The notes under the pieces are model-generated. The model did not search any database, had not been told where the DNA came from, and saw only the letters and a program-made list of their open reading frames with translations. Shown here in pieces: positions 34,356-42,969 of a stretch of 64,000 bases of DNA. The position numbers were made by a program, and so were the translations under genes. This DNA is from Chlorobiota bacterium (GTDB taxonomy: Bacteria > Bacteroidota > Ignavibacteria > OLB7), in NCBI GenBank assembly GCA_028287785.1, contig JAQBOZ010000002.1:1-64000 (forward strand), given 5' to 3'. Numbering within the stretch: the first letter of the stretch is position 1; every line of letters begins with the position of its first letter.

Positions 34356-35333
34356 TCATCTCCGCTTCGTCAGCCCCAGCCGGCGCGCGCGTTCAGCCAC
34401 CGCCACCGGTGTCCGCGAGATCTTTTCGGCGATCTCCGCGCGCGTCATCCCGCTGTAGAGACGGCGCAGTTCCTGATCGTCGTCGGCGGTCCAGGGTCGC
34501 TTGGTGGGAGGGGGAGTGTAGGATCGGGTAAGCCCCAGCTCGCTTGCGCGCGCGGCGATCGCGGTCCACGTCCGGTCCAGCCGCGAGGCCACCTCCTTGC
34601 GGGTCATCGTGCCATAGATCCGCCGCAGATGCAGATCATCCTCCGCTGTCCAGGCCCGGGATGTCGGCCTGTCGCGGTATCCGTTCTGCGTGGCGATCTT
34701 CGTGACGGTGTAGACGGTTGTTCCGAGAGTGGAGGCGATGCGGGTGTAGGGGATGGCTCCGAGGTTACTTACGATATACTTTACATCGTCGGGGGTGAGT
34801 CGTGAATTCGGTTTGCTCAATCCCAGGCGGCCGGCCTTGATCTCCACCGCGTTTTCAGTCCTGTCAAGCTCCTTCGCAATCTCCGCCTTGCTCTTCTTTC
34901 CGTAGTGCGTCCTGAGGAACTTGATCTCCCGGCTGGTCCATCGCTCCGGATCGTAGCTTCCAAGCTTCAGCCGGTGGATCTGCCCTCGCACGCTCTGCTC
35001 GGTGCGTTGCAACGTCCGGGCGATCTGCGATGCCGAGTGTTTTCCGTAGGCTTTCCGCAGATAGCGCAGTTCCATCTCCGTCCAGGGCTGGAGCCCGTTT
35101 CCGGGGATCCCCAGCTTCAGCACGCGCGATTGAACGCTGGTGATGGTCCGCTTGAGCAGCGCGGCGGTATACCGCGAACCATGCTTTGTGTAGTTGAGCC
35201 GGAGAACCCGGTCCTCATCCTTCGTCCATGCCTTCCCGGAACGGCTGGCCGTGACGGATTGTGGTGGTTCCGGCTGCGACCATCTCCCTCCAGGGGCATC
35301 GGTCGTGATGAATCGTTTAATGTCCTTCTTCAT
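34356..35333 (-). CDS. Six-repeat Myb/SANT-like DNA-binding protein
   Basis: 325 aa. After a ~35-residue basic leader come six tandem repeats of 42-50 residues. Their openings are WTKDEDRVLRLNYTKHGSRY (about 36), WTEMELRYLRKAYGKHSASQ (about 84), WTSREIKFLRTHYGKKSKAE (about 132), LTPDDVKYIVSNLGAIPYTR (about 178), WTAEDDLHLRRIYGTMTRKE (about 229) and WTADDDQELRRLYSGMTRAE (about 283). Each then has an IAxxLxRT turn and a third helix ending RxxxLGL. The Trp start, the acidic first helix and the third helix are the Myb/SANT trihelical pattern; repeat 4 lacks the Trp. The protein is basic and has no signal peptide, so it is probably cytoplasmic and DNA-binding. Its targets are unknown. It ends 6 bp from the anti-sigma remnant. 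Confidence 0.8.
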   Translation of the reverse strand: MKKDIKRFITTDAPGGRWSQPEPPQSVTASRSGKAWTKDEDRVLRLNYTKHGSRYTAALLKRTITSVQSRVLKLGIPGNGLQPWTEMELRYLRKAYGKHSASQIARTLQRTEQSVRGQIHRLKLGSYDPERWTSREIKFLRTHYGKKSKAEIAKELDRTENAVEIKAGRLGLSKPNSRLTPDDVKYIVSNLGAIPYTRIASTLGTTVYTVTKIATQNGYRDRPTSRAWTAEDDLHLRRIYGTMTRKEVASRLDRTWTAIAARASELGLTRSYTPPPTKRPWTADDDQELRRLYSGMTRAEIAEKISRTPVAVAERARRLGLTKRR

Positions 35334-35441
35334 TGCGAATCCCGTTGTACCATAGGCTTTCCTCCATGCCGCGGTCGTGATGTGGACCGCCCTCCGTCAC
35401 CGAAAGGCGATCCACCCGTGCATGGCGTTATGCTCGCCGGC

Positions 35442-37283
35442 CTAGGTTGCGCGCTCCTCTTCAGCGCCGATCCAGCCGGCGAATTTCGATTCGACCTCCT
35501 CGAAGCTATCCCCCGCACCGGTCGATGCTATCACCTCATCACCATTGATCACGGTGATCGTCGCGTCCAGATCGATCGGCCCGCTCCGCCGTGGAATATC
35601 CCGTTCCGCGGCAACCGAGCGCTCCGCCTCATCGAACATGTCCTCCAGCGATCTGTTGACAAGCTCCACCGTGGCGCGCGCCGAGAACGGCTCCCCGGTC
35701 AGATCGTTCACCATCTCCAGGAATGTTCTGGAGTTCCCCGGCGCCCAGTACTTCGCGGCCAGATCGCGACCGATATTCGGGTTGTCCATGATGTGCCCAT
35801 CGCGCTTCAGGAAGTAATCGCGCGTCTGGAACACCGCCATCTGCGCCAGCGTGTAGCCATGATAGTAGGCCGATGATTCCCCCGAAAGAAGATGAGGGAT
35901 GCTGAGGATCGGGCGGCCGCTCCCCTCCTGGAAGAGCATGTCGCGCTCCACACGGCGCAGCACGTTCAGAATGTTTTCGGGGGTAAGCTGATCGTCCGGC
36001 ATCTCGTAGATCGCCTTTTCCGCGTAGGAGACGCCGAGCATTTTCCTGAGCCCGTACGCGCGGTAGCGGCTGTTCTTCTCAAGGAGCTTCCGGATCAGGT
36101 CGAGCGGCATCGGCTCCCCGGCCTCGTTCCGCGCATAGCGGGTCAGCCAGTCGGGATCGCTCATCAGGCTGTCCAGGAACATGGACTGCGTTTCGGCGAA
36201 GGCGACGGAGGTGGGCGCGAACTCCTGCGCGAAGCAGGGGGCCGGCATCCTGATATTGCTGAAGTGGGCCGCGTGGCCTCCCTCATGCAGAAGCGTTGTG
36301 ATGGCCCTGTTGCCGCTTCCGATCTTCCCCGGAACCGCGTTCGCCGTGAAGTTGATCCGCGCCGGATGATAGACTCCCCCCTCCACGTAGCCCGGCACCG
36401 GCCCATGCATGAAGCCGTTCTCGTACTTGCCGGGACGGTCCACCAGATCGAGCGTGAGCGTGGCGTTGTTGTAGCGGATGCCCATCGCCGCGAACGATTC
36501 TCCCCAGCGTGCCAGGGCCGACTCGAACCTGTGATACGGATCGATCTGCGCCGTGAGATCCCCGGCCGTGCAGTAATCGAAGTTCCAGGGCTCCGCCGCG
36601 GAATCCCCCTTCTCCCGTTTCAGGCTCTCCACCGAATCGCGGCAGGCATCGCCGGTGTTCGCCGCCAGATCATCCAGCAGCTCGAAGAGCTTCCCCTTGT
36701 TGAAGCCCTCGTTGATCGTCACCTTGTAATCGTAGTAGTCCTCGTAGCCCAGCGACCGCGCCAGGTTGTTCCGTTCCCTGACGATGTCGATAAACCCGTG
36801 ATCCAGCACATACCGCTCGATGGCGCGCAGCCCTTCCCACGCCGCCTTCCGCATCCTCTCATCCTGCGATGTCGTGATCTGCAACGCCAGCGCGTTGGAG
36901 CTTGCCCGGACCAGCTCTCCGCTCTCCGGATCGATATACCCGAGCGCCATGTCCCGGCGCACCCGCTCAAGCTCCCCCTCCATCTCGATGATCCTTCCCT
37001 GAAGCCTTTTTCCCTCCTCGCTCTCAATCGCGTTCACCTGGAAGAAGCGGAGCCACCCCTCAAGCCCCACCCGTTCCTCCGGCGTCAGATCCTCCCGATC
37101 CAGCCCGGCGCGAACGCGGGCGATATTGGCGGCGTCCGATATGTATGACTGAAGGCGAATCTCCTTCTGCTCGAAATCCCCCGGCACCAGGCCGGCCAGC
37201 CCCATCTTCGCGACCCAGAAGGCATCCTCCTTCGCGGTGTGAAGCCGGAGATACTCCTGATTGAGTTCCTGTAACAGCGACAT
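35442..37283 (-). CDS. M3-family oligoendopeptidase-like metallopeptidase
   Basis: 613 aa. The zinc site is LLHEGGHAAHF (HExxH variant HEGGH), with the downstream glutamate expected in FAETQSMFLDSLM about 25 residues later, as in M3 peptidases (thimet oligopeptidase/PepF group). The N-terminal half is helical and is expected to cap the groove that limits substrates to short peptides. No signal peptide is visible, so it is probably cytoplasmic. The C-terminal ~60 residues are charged and may be lineage-specific. It lies 108 bp upstream of the Myb-repeat gene on the same strand and is preceded by a long AT-rich gap. Confidence 0.9.
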   Translation of the reverse strand: MSLLQELNQEYLRLHTAKEDAFWVAKMGLAGLVPGDFEQKEIRLQSYISDAANIARVRAGLDREDLTPEERVGLEGWLRFFQVNAIESEEGKRLQGRIIEMEGELERVRRDMALGYIDPESGELVRASSNALALQITTSQDERMRKAAWEGLRAIERYVLDHGFIDIVRERNNLARSLGYEDYYDYKVTINEGFNKGKLFELLDDLAANTGDACRDSVESLKREKGDSAAEPWNFDYCTAGDLTAQIDPYHRFESALARWGESFAAMGIRYNNATLTLDLVDRPGKYENGFMHGPVPGYVEGGVYHPARINFTANAVPGKIGSGNRAITTLLHEGGHAAHFSNIRMPAPCFAQEFAPTSVAFAETQSMFLDSLMSDPDWLTRYARNEAGEPMPLDLIRKLLEKNSRYRAYGLRKMLGVSYAEKAIYEMPDDQLTPENILNVLRRVERDMLFQEGSGRPILSIPHLLSGESSAYYHGYTLAQMAVFQTRDYFLKRDGHIMDNPNIGRDLAAKYWAPGNSRTFLEMVNDLTGEPFSARATVELVNRSLEDMFDEAERSVAAERDIPRRSGPIDLDATITVINGDEVIASTGAGDSFEEVESKFAGWIGAEEERAT

Positions 37284-38077
37284 ATTGCTCCCGTTTCTGA
37301 TTCTTCAGCAAAGCGTTGGCATCCCCACACGGAGATGCGCGAAAGAGCAATGATAGGAAATTGAAGAGAGATGATAGCTGATTACCGATAGCCGTCCATG
37401 AAAGGTCGCAGTGGGTTGAATCCGGGAGATATTCAACAGGGAGGATGCGATCGCCGGCGGCGCGGCGTGATTAAAATAGCAATGCTAAAACCGAGAAGAC
37501 AAGCGGAAAACCGATAATCGTAGAAAATTCCGGGAATTGTACGAGATCGTTTTCCAACAGACGGTAAAAAAAGTCCGCCACGCATCGCACCATCGTGTCA
37601 TCGCTCCACGATCATGCGATATCATTCCACATGGTTGTCGATCTTCGTGGCCGGCACTGAACGGGCTTGCGAAAGCGCCTTCATCATGCCGATGTTTTTC
37701 GAGCGAATCCCCGAACGCCTTGCGTGATGCGGCTTCCAGGACAACGCCGGACCCGGATGAAACAATCGACCCGCGGGCTGATAATATTCTTGAATGGATG
37801 ATGATGAAATCAATACTGAGCAATTTTCAATAAATGCTTTCGGGAGATTATCCTGAGATTATTGTTGGGGTAGTTCGATTTCGATGAAGCATAAATGTCG
37901 GCGATGGAAACGGGGCGGATTTATTTCTTTTTTTCGCGATGATGACATTTTTTTCGGAGCATGGAGGATATCGCCCCATTCCCGGGTTTCGCGTCGCGGA
38001 AATGATGTCGTCGGGGGGAGAGCCAGGGGGGTCGCGCGATCCGGAATCGTTCCGGTCCCGGATCGCGCGGATGGAGA
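37284..38077. other. 794-bp AT-rich gap
   Basis: This gap is clearly richer in A and T than the rest of the window, particularly 37470-37560 and 37790-37960. It has A and T runs and no convincing coding frame. A small inverted repeat GTTGAAT/ATTCAAC lies at about 37413-37436. The rightmost part holds the terminator at 38033-38069. The promoter for the M3 gene should lie near 37290-37350. The composition could mark recent acquisition, a promoter-rich spacer or a decayed gene. Confidence 0.5.
38033..38069. terminator. Strong hairpin after the TraB/GumN gene
   Basis: Perfect 12-base arms CGCGCGATCCGG and CCGGATCGCGCG around a 13-base loop, 9 bp past the TGA of the leftward gene. It has no T run, so termination may need a factor, or the hairpin may protect the 3' end. 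Confidence 0.6.
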
Positions 38078-41000
38078 TCAGTTCGTCGTGGCTTCCATCA
38101 GGGTCTTGTAGTGCTCATCGATGCTTTTCTTTTCCAGGAGATCGTACCGGCTGCCGACCAGGTTCTCCTTCGTGCTGATCCGATCCCCCGCCTTCGGCTG
38201 GAGGCCGCTGATCCCCACGTACCACCGCGGCTTCTCCGACGAGCCGGCGAAACGGAATTTGAAGAGAAATGCCCGGCCGGTCTCGCCGCCATGCGTCACG
38301 ATCCGCTCATCGATCACCGCGCTGGAATCGACGGGATCACCATCTTCCTCCTGATCGTTGTTCACCCATTCCGCCAGCGCGCTCCAGGCAATGCTCCGCT
38401 GGTCGCGATATCTCGCCGGAAAAACATCCAGCCGGTTGATCTCCTCCAGTTTCCGGTACAGCCGGATACGGAGGATATCGTCGGCGGCGATATTCTGAAG
38501 CACCTCCGGGTCCACCTGTTCCCGCAACCGCAGCATCGATATCGCCGCCGAAAACGCCACATCCTTGTCCCGGTCCACCACCACTTTTCGGAGAAACGCC
38601 GTCACCTCGGAGTCGCCGGGGAAATATCCCAGCAGATGGCACACCAGCCCGAGCTGCCCCGTATTAAGCCAGTAGTCCTGGTCATCCTGACTCAGGTCAC
38701 GCCGGAGCATCAGCAGACCGATGCCGTCCCAGAGGAAGGCATGCTTCTCCTCCGCGATGGCCGCCGGCGTAAGCACGCCGCTGTCGAGCGCGGTGATCGT
38801 CAGATCGTAGATCGAGGAGCGGAGGCTCTTTGTGTCGAGAAGGGAGAAAACCCTCGGGAAGACGAGGGGAGCGGCGTTCCGTATATCGCTCTGAAAGGGG
38901 TCGAGAAGCCCGGACCGGGTCATCCTGGAGAGCATCGGCTCCTTTGCGACAAGGTCGAAGAAGAGGTTGACCGACGTATCGGTGCCGATGCCTGCCAGCG
39001 CCGCGAGCGCGGAGCCACGGAGATCGGCGCTGGCCGGAAGCGATGGATAGACCTCTCTGATAAAGCGTATGGCGGATGTATCGCGGATCTTCCCCAGGAA
39101 ATCGAACAGTATGCTCCGCACGCCGTACACTTTGCCCATATCGTCGGGCTGCGCGTGACGGAGAGAGGCATAAACAGCCGGCAGATCCCCTTTGGTGAAA
39201 TCGTGGAACCGCGCGGCATTGAGCGCATGCTCCCTCCGCACGGCGCTGGCGGACCCGATATCGCGGAGGATGGCCGCGCCCTTGTCGGTCAGAAGCCGGG
39301 ATGTGGCCGTATCCCCCTGTACTTTGAGGGAATTGAGGAACGCCAGCGGGGCGGCCGAATCCGCCGTGCGATCGATGACGGCGGATAGTTCGTACAACCT
39401 TTCCCCGCACAGCACCCGCCGATTGCGCTTGAACGTGGTTTCCGTCAGCGGCTCATCGAACTCCACGGCCGGAGAACCGTCAAGCATAAACACGCGACGG
39501 TTGGTGGCGAATTCCGAATCGGTGAGGCCACGCATCAGAATGCTGGTGATGGAGGAATCCTGATAGTATTCCGAAAATTCGGTGCGCTCCAGACGATAGG
39601 ACATCCCGGAATACTTATCGACGGCGACATAGAATGTTTTATCCCCCTGCTCCCAGTATCCGTAGCCGGCACGATAGATTTTCGGCGCGGCGGGGAATTT
39701 CACGGAAAACCCGCTATCTCCCGGCGCGAAATCAGTCCAGACGAGCGGCGCGGGAGGATCGAGATGGAAGGATGCGAAAAACCGCTCGGCGCGTGGCGAA
39801 CGCACAAGCTCGGGAACAGTGAGGACCTTGAGCCGATACAACCGATTCCCCCTGAGAAAGTATCGCGTCCGCTGGTGCGATTCATCCTCGACGGTTTCCA
39901 CTTCGCCTCCGCGCAGGCCGCCGGCATAGACCGTTGCAACCGAATCGGGGGCTTGCCCATTCCCGTAGATGCTTTTCACCCAGTCTTTGAAATCATCGGG
40001 CGTTTCGATGCCCGGAGGCCACTGATAATCGGTGTATCCCGCGAAATATTCGATCCCCGTCCCAATATCCGGCCAGCCATACAGCATCGTTTCCGAGCCG
40101 GGCGACCTGGTGGTATCGATCCTGCCGCCGTTGGCAATCAGGGAGATATCGATCGGCTCCGTCGGGAACTCCACCGAAAACCCACCATCGCGCGGTGTAA
40201 AGAGCGTCCACTCCTCGCGCGGCTCCGGCGGCTGATATTTCGCCGCGAGGCCCGTGCGCGACGTCGTGACCGGGCGCACGGTATATCCCTTCTGACGGAG
40301 AAGCTCGATCACCCCCTCACGACCGGGAAGATGCCCCGCTCCCACGGCGATAAATGTCGGCCCTTCCTCCATGTACTTCACGGCGCGATCCGCCATGTTG
40401 TGGTTCCGGTCGGTCAGCAGCCGCTTGAAATAATCGGGAGGAAAGGATTCACGCATGATGGCGAGAAGCTGGTTGAGATCCCCCTCGTGGTAATAGCGGA
40501 GCATCTCCTCCTGACCTTCCTCTTTCCCCCTGATGATTCTGTGCTTCCCCTTCCTGCTCCGGTTGAAGTAGAAGTTCCAGAAGTCCGTCAGCGACGGCTC
40601 ACCCAGATCGAGCTGCTCGGCAACCCTCTCCAGCCCGATGATCTTCTTCCCCTCCTGTTTCGCAAGTTGATAGAAATACGCATCGAGAAATACCGGACGA
40701 TCGCCCGGACGCCGGCGCGCGCGCTGCGTCTTGAACAGATCGGAACTGAAGGTGGAATGATGTTTCTCCCGCGTTCCGCCATCATCCTCCGCCACCGTCA
40801 CGCCGCTCTCGCCGGACCCCGGATCATCGGCGGGCTCCGACTGATCGTCCACCACATCCGGCATTGCAGGCGGCACATCGCCGTTCGCCGAATCATCATG
40901 ATGCCCCAGGTGGAATTTCGCCAGGGAATCGACGACCGCGGCAAGCGTATCGTACCGGGGATCGCCCGGCTCCATGGCGTCGCCGGCCGGCGTGACGACG

Positions 41001-41308
41001 GCCTCATCGTTCTCCTCATCAATCATCTTTTCCAGCGACCGGCGGAACACCTCGCGCACGGCGGAATCCAGCACGATCTCCGAGGCGAAGGCTGTGCATT
41101 CGTGAAACTTCAGAAGAACGGAATCGGTGAAATCGAACACCCGCTTGTCCTCGACGTGGAACGTCCCGTAGAGGTAGGAGGGGTGCGCCAGCCCCTTGCC
41201 GGAGATCTCCCAGAGGAGCGAGCGGTCCGCCTTTTTCTGCTGCGCGAGAAGACCGGAGGAGGCAATGAGAAGAAGGACGGGGAGGCGGAGGAGGGAAAGA
41301 GGTTTCAT
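38078..41308 (-). CDS. TraB/GumN-domain giant secreted protein with repeated C-terminal modules
   Basis: 1076 aa. A signal peptide (MKPLSLLRLPVLLLIASSGL) precedes a TraB/GumN domain in about residues 30-350, with LWEISGKGLAHPSYLYGTFH at its start and TFIAVGAGHLPGREGVIELL at its end. The domain is interrupted near 140-200 by an acidic Asp/Glu/Ser tract. Two similar ~170-residue modules follow, opening WTLFTPRDGGFSVEFPTEP and WTDFAPGDSGFSVKFPAAP, then a ~400-residue helical C-terminal part that may be HEAT-like. The TraB/GumN family is of uncertain, possibly metallopeptidase, function. I chose the ATG at 41308, which starts the signal peptide. The fused architecture is far longer than the usual ~300 aa. 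Confidence 0.8.
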   Translation of the reverse strand: MKPLSLLRLPVLLLIASSGLLAQQKKADRSLLWEISGKGLAHPSYLYGTFHVEDKRVFDFTDSVLLKFHECTAFASEIVLDSAVREVFRRSLEKMIDEENDEAVVTPAGDAMEPGDPRYDTLAAVVDSLAKFHLGHHDDSANGDVPPAMPDVVDDQSEPADDPGSGESGVTVAEDDGGTREKHHSTFSSDLFKTQRARRRPGDRPVFLDAYFYQLAKQEGKKIIGLERVAEQLDLGEPSLTDFWNFYFNRSRKGKHRIIRGKEEGQEEMLRYYHEGDLNQLLAIMRESFPPDYFKRLLTDRNHNMADRAVKYMEEGPTFIAVGAGHLPGREGVIELLRQKGYTVRPVTTSRTGLAAKYQPPEPREEWTLFTPRDGGFSVEFPTEPIDISLIANGGRIDTTRSPGSETMLYGWPDIGTGIEYFAGYTDYQWPPGIETPDDFKDWVKSIYGNGQAPDSVATVYAGGLRGGEVETVEDESHQRTRYFLRGNRLYRLKVLTVPELVRSPRAERFFASFHLDPPAPLVWTDFAPGDSGFSVKFPAAPKIYRAGYGYWEQGDKTFYVAVDKYSGMSYRLERTEFSEYYQDSSITSILMRGLTDSEFATNRRVFMLDGSPAVEFDEPLTETTFKRNRRVLCGERLYELSAVIDRTADSAAPLAFLNSLKVQGDTATSRLLTDKGAAILRDIGSASAVRREHALNAARFHDFTKGDLPAVYASLRHAQPDDMGKVYGVRSILFDFLGKIRDTSAIRFIREVYPSLPASADLRGSALAALAGIGTDTSVNLFFDLVAKEPMLSRMTRSGLLDPFQSDIRNAAPLVFPRVFSLLDTKSLRSSIYDLTITALDSGVLTPAAIAEEKHAFLWDGIGLLMLRRDLSQDDQDYWLNTGQLGLVCHLLGYFPGDSEVTAFLRKVVVDRDKDVAFSAAISMLRLREQVDPEVLQNIAADDILRIRLYRKLEEINRLDVFPARYRDQRSIAWSALAEWVNNDQEEDGDPVDSSAVIDERIVTHGGETGRAFLFKFRFAGSSEKPRWYVGISGLQPKAGDRISTKENLVGSRYDLLEKKSIDEHYKTLMEATTN

Positions 41309-41451
41309 AACAGCATCATCGTTGGCGTAACGGCGCCTTCGGAGATCCTCCCGGCGCACGGGACGCGGGATGATTCAGCCGTATCGGCCGGGGGTCGGCG
41401 TGAAATTAGGAAAGTATCGGAGGAGAATCAGGGTGAATGGCGGGTGTAAAG

Positions 41452-41476
41452 GAAAAAAGGGCGATACGATATCGCC
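41452..41476 (-). terminator. Rho-independent terminator of the DUF3293 gene
   Basis: On the minus strand, arms GGCGATA and TATCGCC with a 3-base loop are followed by CCTTTTTTCC, about 20 bp after the stop at 41496. Confidence 0.6.
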
Positions 41477-41495
41477 GGATCACCCACCACCGATC

Positions 41496-41909
41496 TCAGC
41501 AGAATATCAGCTCCGGCGGCTCACCCGCCGTGCCGACCACGATCGCGCGCTGTCGGTAGAATCTTCCAAGAGCCAGCGCCTTCGCCTGATCGATCCCGAG
41601 CACGAGGAAGCTCCGTTCCGGCGCCCATGCGCCATCGTCGCCGACCCCTTCGCCCGGAAGAAACCTGTATCCACCCTTGCCGATCCGCATCTCCAGATCG
41701 GCATTGTTCCGAGCGTTTTCAGCGGGGGGGAGCTTGAACGATCCGGGATTCCATGCGGTGATAAACGCCCATTCGCGCACGCCGCTCCCGGCAAGCAGAT
41801 CATCGAGAGCGCCATTCCGCTCGCCGATGCGAAGGCGGATCGGTCCCGCGGGCGCCTCCACGATATAGGTGGTGCGGAAATAGGCATGGGCAAGCTGATC
41901 GTGGTTCAT
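41496..41909 (-). CDS. DUF3293-domain protein
   Basis: 137 aa, single domain. The central WAFITAWNPGSFKLPPAENA, the ERSFLVLGIDQAKALALGRF segment and the end QRAIVVGTAGEPPELIFC match the DUF3293 pattern of 'ITAxNP...N...L' and 'W.ERSFLVxG'. The function of this family is not known. It has no signal peptide. Upstream lies the double-hairpin element copy 2, which begins 2 bp from its start codon; downstream is a clear terminator, so it seems to be a single-gene unit. Confidence 0.75.
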   Translation of the reverse strand: MNHDQLAHAYFRTTYIVEAPAGPIRLRIGERNGALDDLLAGSGVREWAFITAWNPGSFKLPPAENARNNADLEMRIGKGGYRFLPGEGVGDDGAWAPERSFLVLGIDQAKALALGRFYRQRAIVVGTAGEPPELIFC

Positions 41910-41910
41910 G

Positions 41911-41970
41911 TTCCTCCTGCGCGGGGCGATGCCCCGCGCAGGAGGAATTGCGCCCCTCCGGGGCTTGACA
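41911..41970 (-). repeat. Double-hairpin element, copy 2
   Basis: It has a perfect hairpin with 17-base arms TTCCTCCTGCGCGGGGC and GCCCCGCGCAGGAGGAA around a 3-base loop (41911-41947) and a second hairpin GCCCCTCCGGGGC (about 41951-41964). Read on the minus strand it aligns with 25730-25785. It lies directly before the DUF3293 ATG, so the larger hairpin would fall in the 5' leader; its inner arm carries an AGGAGGAA ribosome-site-like sequence. Confidence 0.65.
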
Positions 41971-42002
41971 GCGCCGATGATGTGGTTCGACAGATTGATA
42001 AC

Positions 42003-42030
42003 AAAAAGGGCGGGATCATCTCCCGCCCTT
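42003..42030 (-). terminator. Rho-independent terminator of the FKBP gene
   Basis: On the minus strand, arms AAGGGCGGGA and TCCCGCCCTT with a 5-base loop are followed by TTTGT. It lies 43 bp after the stop at 42073. Confidence 0.75.
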
Positions 42031-42072
42031 GCAAATCATCGTGGCGCCGTTATCCGGCAATCGGGCGGCTTA

Positions 42073-42768
42073 TCAGCCCGGCATCACGTCCAGCAGCTCG
42101 ACCTCGAAGACCAGGGCCGCATTCGGCCCGATCTTTCCACCGGCGCCCTGCGGGCCGTATGCGAGATCGGCGGGGATGAAGAGCTTCCACTTGGAGCCGA
42201 CCTTCATAAGCTGAAGCGCCTCGGTCCACCCCTTGATCACACCGTTCACCGGGATCTCCAGCGGCTGGCCGCGCTCCACCGAGCTGTCGAACACCGTGCC
42301 GTCGATCAATGTGCCGGTATAGTGGACCTTCACCTTGTCGGTGAGCTTCGGCGTTGCGCCTGTCCCGTTCTTGAGCACCTCGTACTGAAGTCCGCTCGGC
42401 AGCGTGATAACGCCCTTGCGGGTCTTGTTCTTGGCGAGGAAGTCCTGCCCTTCCTTACCGTTCTTGTCGCCGGCCTTGGCGGCAAGGGCCTGCTGCCTGG
42501 CCTGCATCTCCGTCTTGAAGGCGGCCATCACCCTCTGGATATCCTGCGGGCTGAGAGCTTTGGCTCCATTCCCCATGGCGTCGTTGAGCCCCCTGGCGAG
42601 CGCCGCCACGTTGACGTCGATCGACTGGTCCTTGAGGTTGCTGCCGATATCGAGACCGATGCTATAGCTGACGCTGTCGACCGTGGTTTTCAATGGAACG
42701 TTCTGCTGTGCGCTCGCAGCCACCGACATAAAGCCGAGGCAGAGCACTGAACTGATCAGCAATTTCAT
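42073..42768 (-). CDS. FKBP-type peptidyl-prolyl isomerase (Mip/FkpA-like), paralogue 1
   Basis: 231 aa. A signal peptide (MKLLISSVLCLGFMSVAASA) is followed by the dimerising helical domain (about 25-125), then the FKBP domain (about 130-231) with VKVHYTGTLIDGTVFDSSVE and VIKGWTEALQLMKVGSKWKL. It is predicted to speed proline isomerisation in periplasmic and outer-membrane proteins. AAGGAG is about 11 bases upstream of the start. It is a close paralogue of the next gene, 201 bp upstream on the same strand, and the two leaders share the string AGGAGAATCATCG. Confidence 0.93.
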   Translation of the reverse strand: MKLLISSVLCLGFMSVAASAQQNVPLKTTVDSVSYSIGLDIGSNLKDQSIDVNVAALARGLNDAMGNGAKALSPQDIQRVMAAFKTEMQARQQALAAKAGDKNGKEGQDFLAKNKTRKGVITLPSGLQYEVLKNGTGATPKLTDKVKVHYTGTLIDGTVFDSSVERGQPLEIPVNGVIKGWTEALQLMKVGSKWKLFIPADLAYGPQGAGGKIGPNAALVFEVELLDVMPG

Positions 42769-42969
42769 TGCGATGATTCTCCTTGATGGAATGTATGTAT
42801 CGTTCGTGTTTGTCGTTCGATTTCACTCAGCTCGATGATGCTCTGCTCGCGCGTCGCGGAACCGTTCACGCTGTTGACGGGCTTCCGGCTCGGGTAGTGC
42901 GCCCCCCCTCCGTATCTCCCCCGGCACCATATCGGGCCGGGGGAGAGCCCACGCGCTCATCGCGAAGGG

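Noticed and set aside
37537-37833. 98-codon rightward frame in the AT-rich gap
   Set aside because: Composition is not protein-like, there is no ribosome site, and an overlapping leftward frame is equally open.
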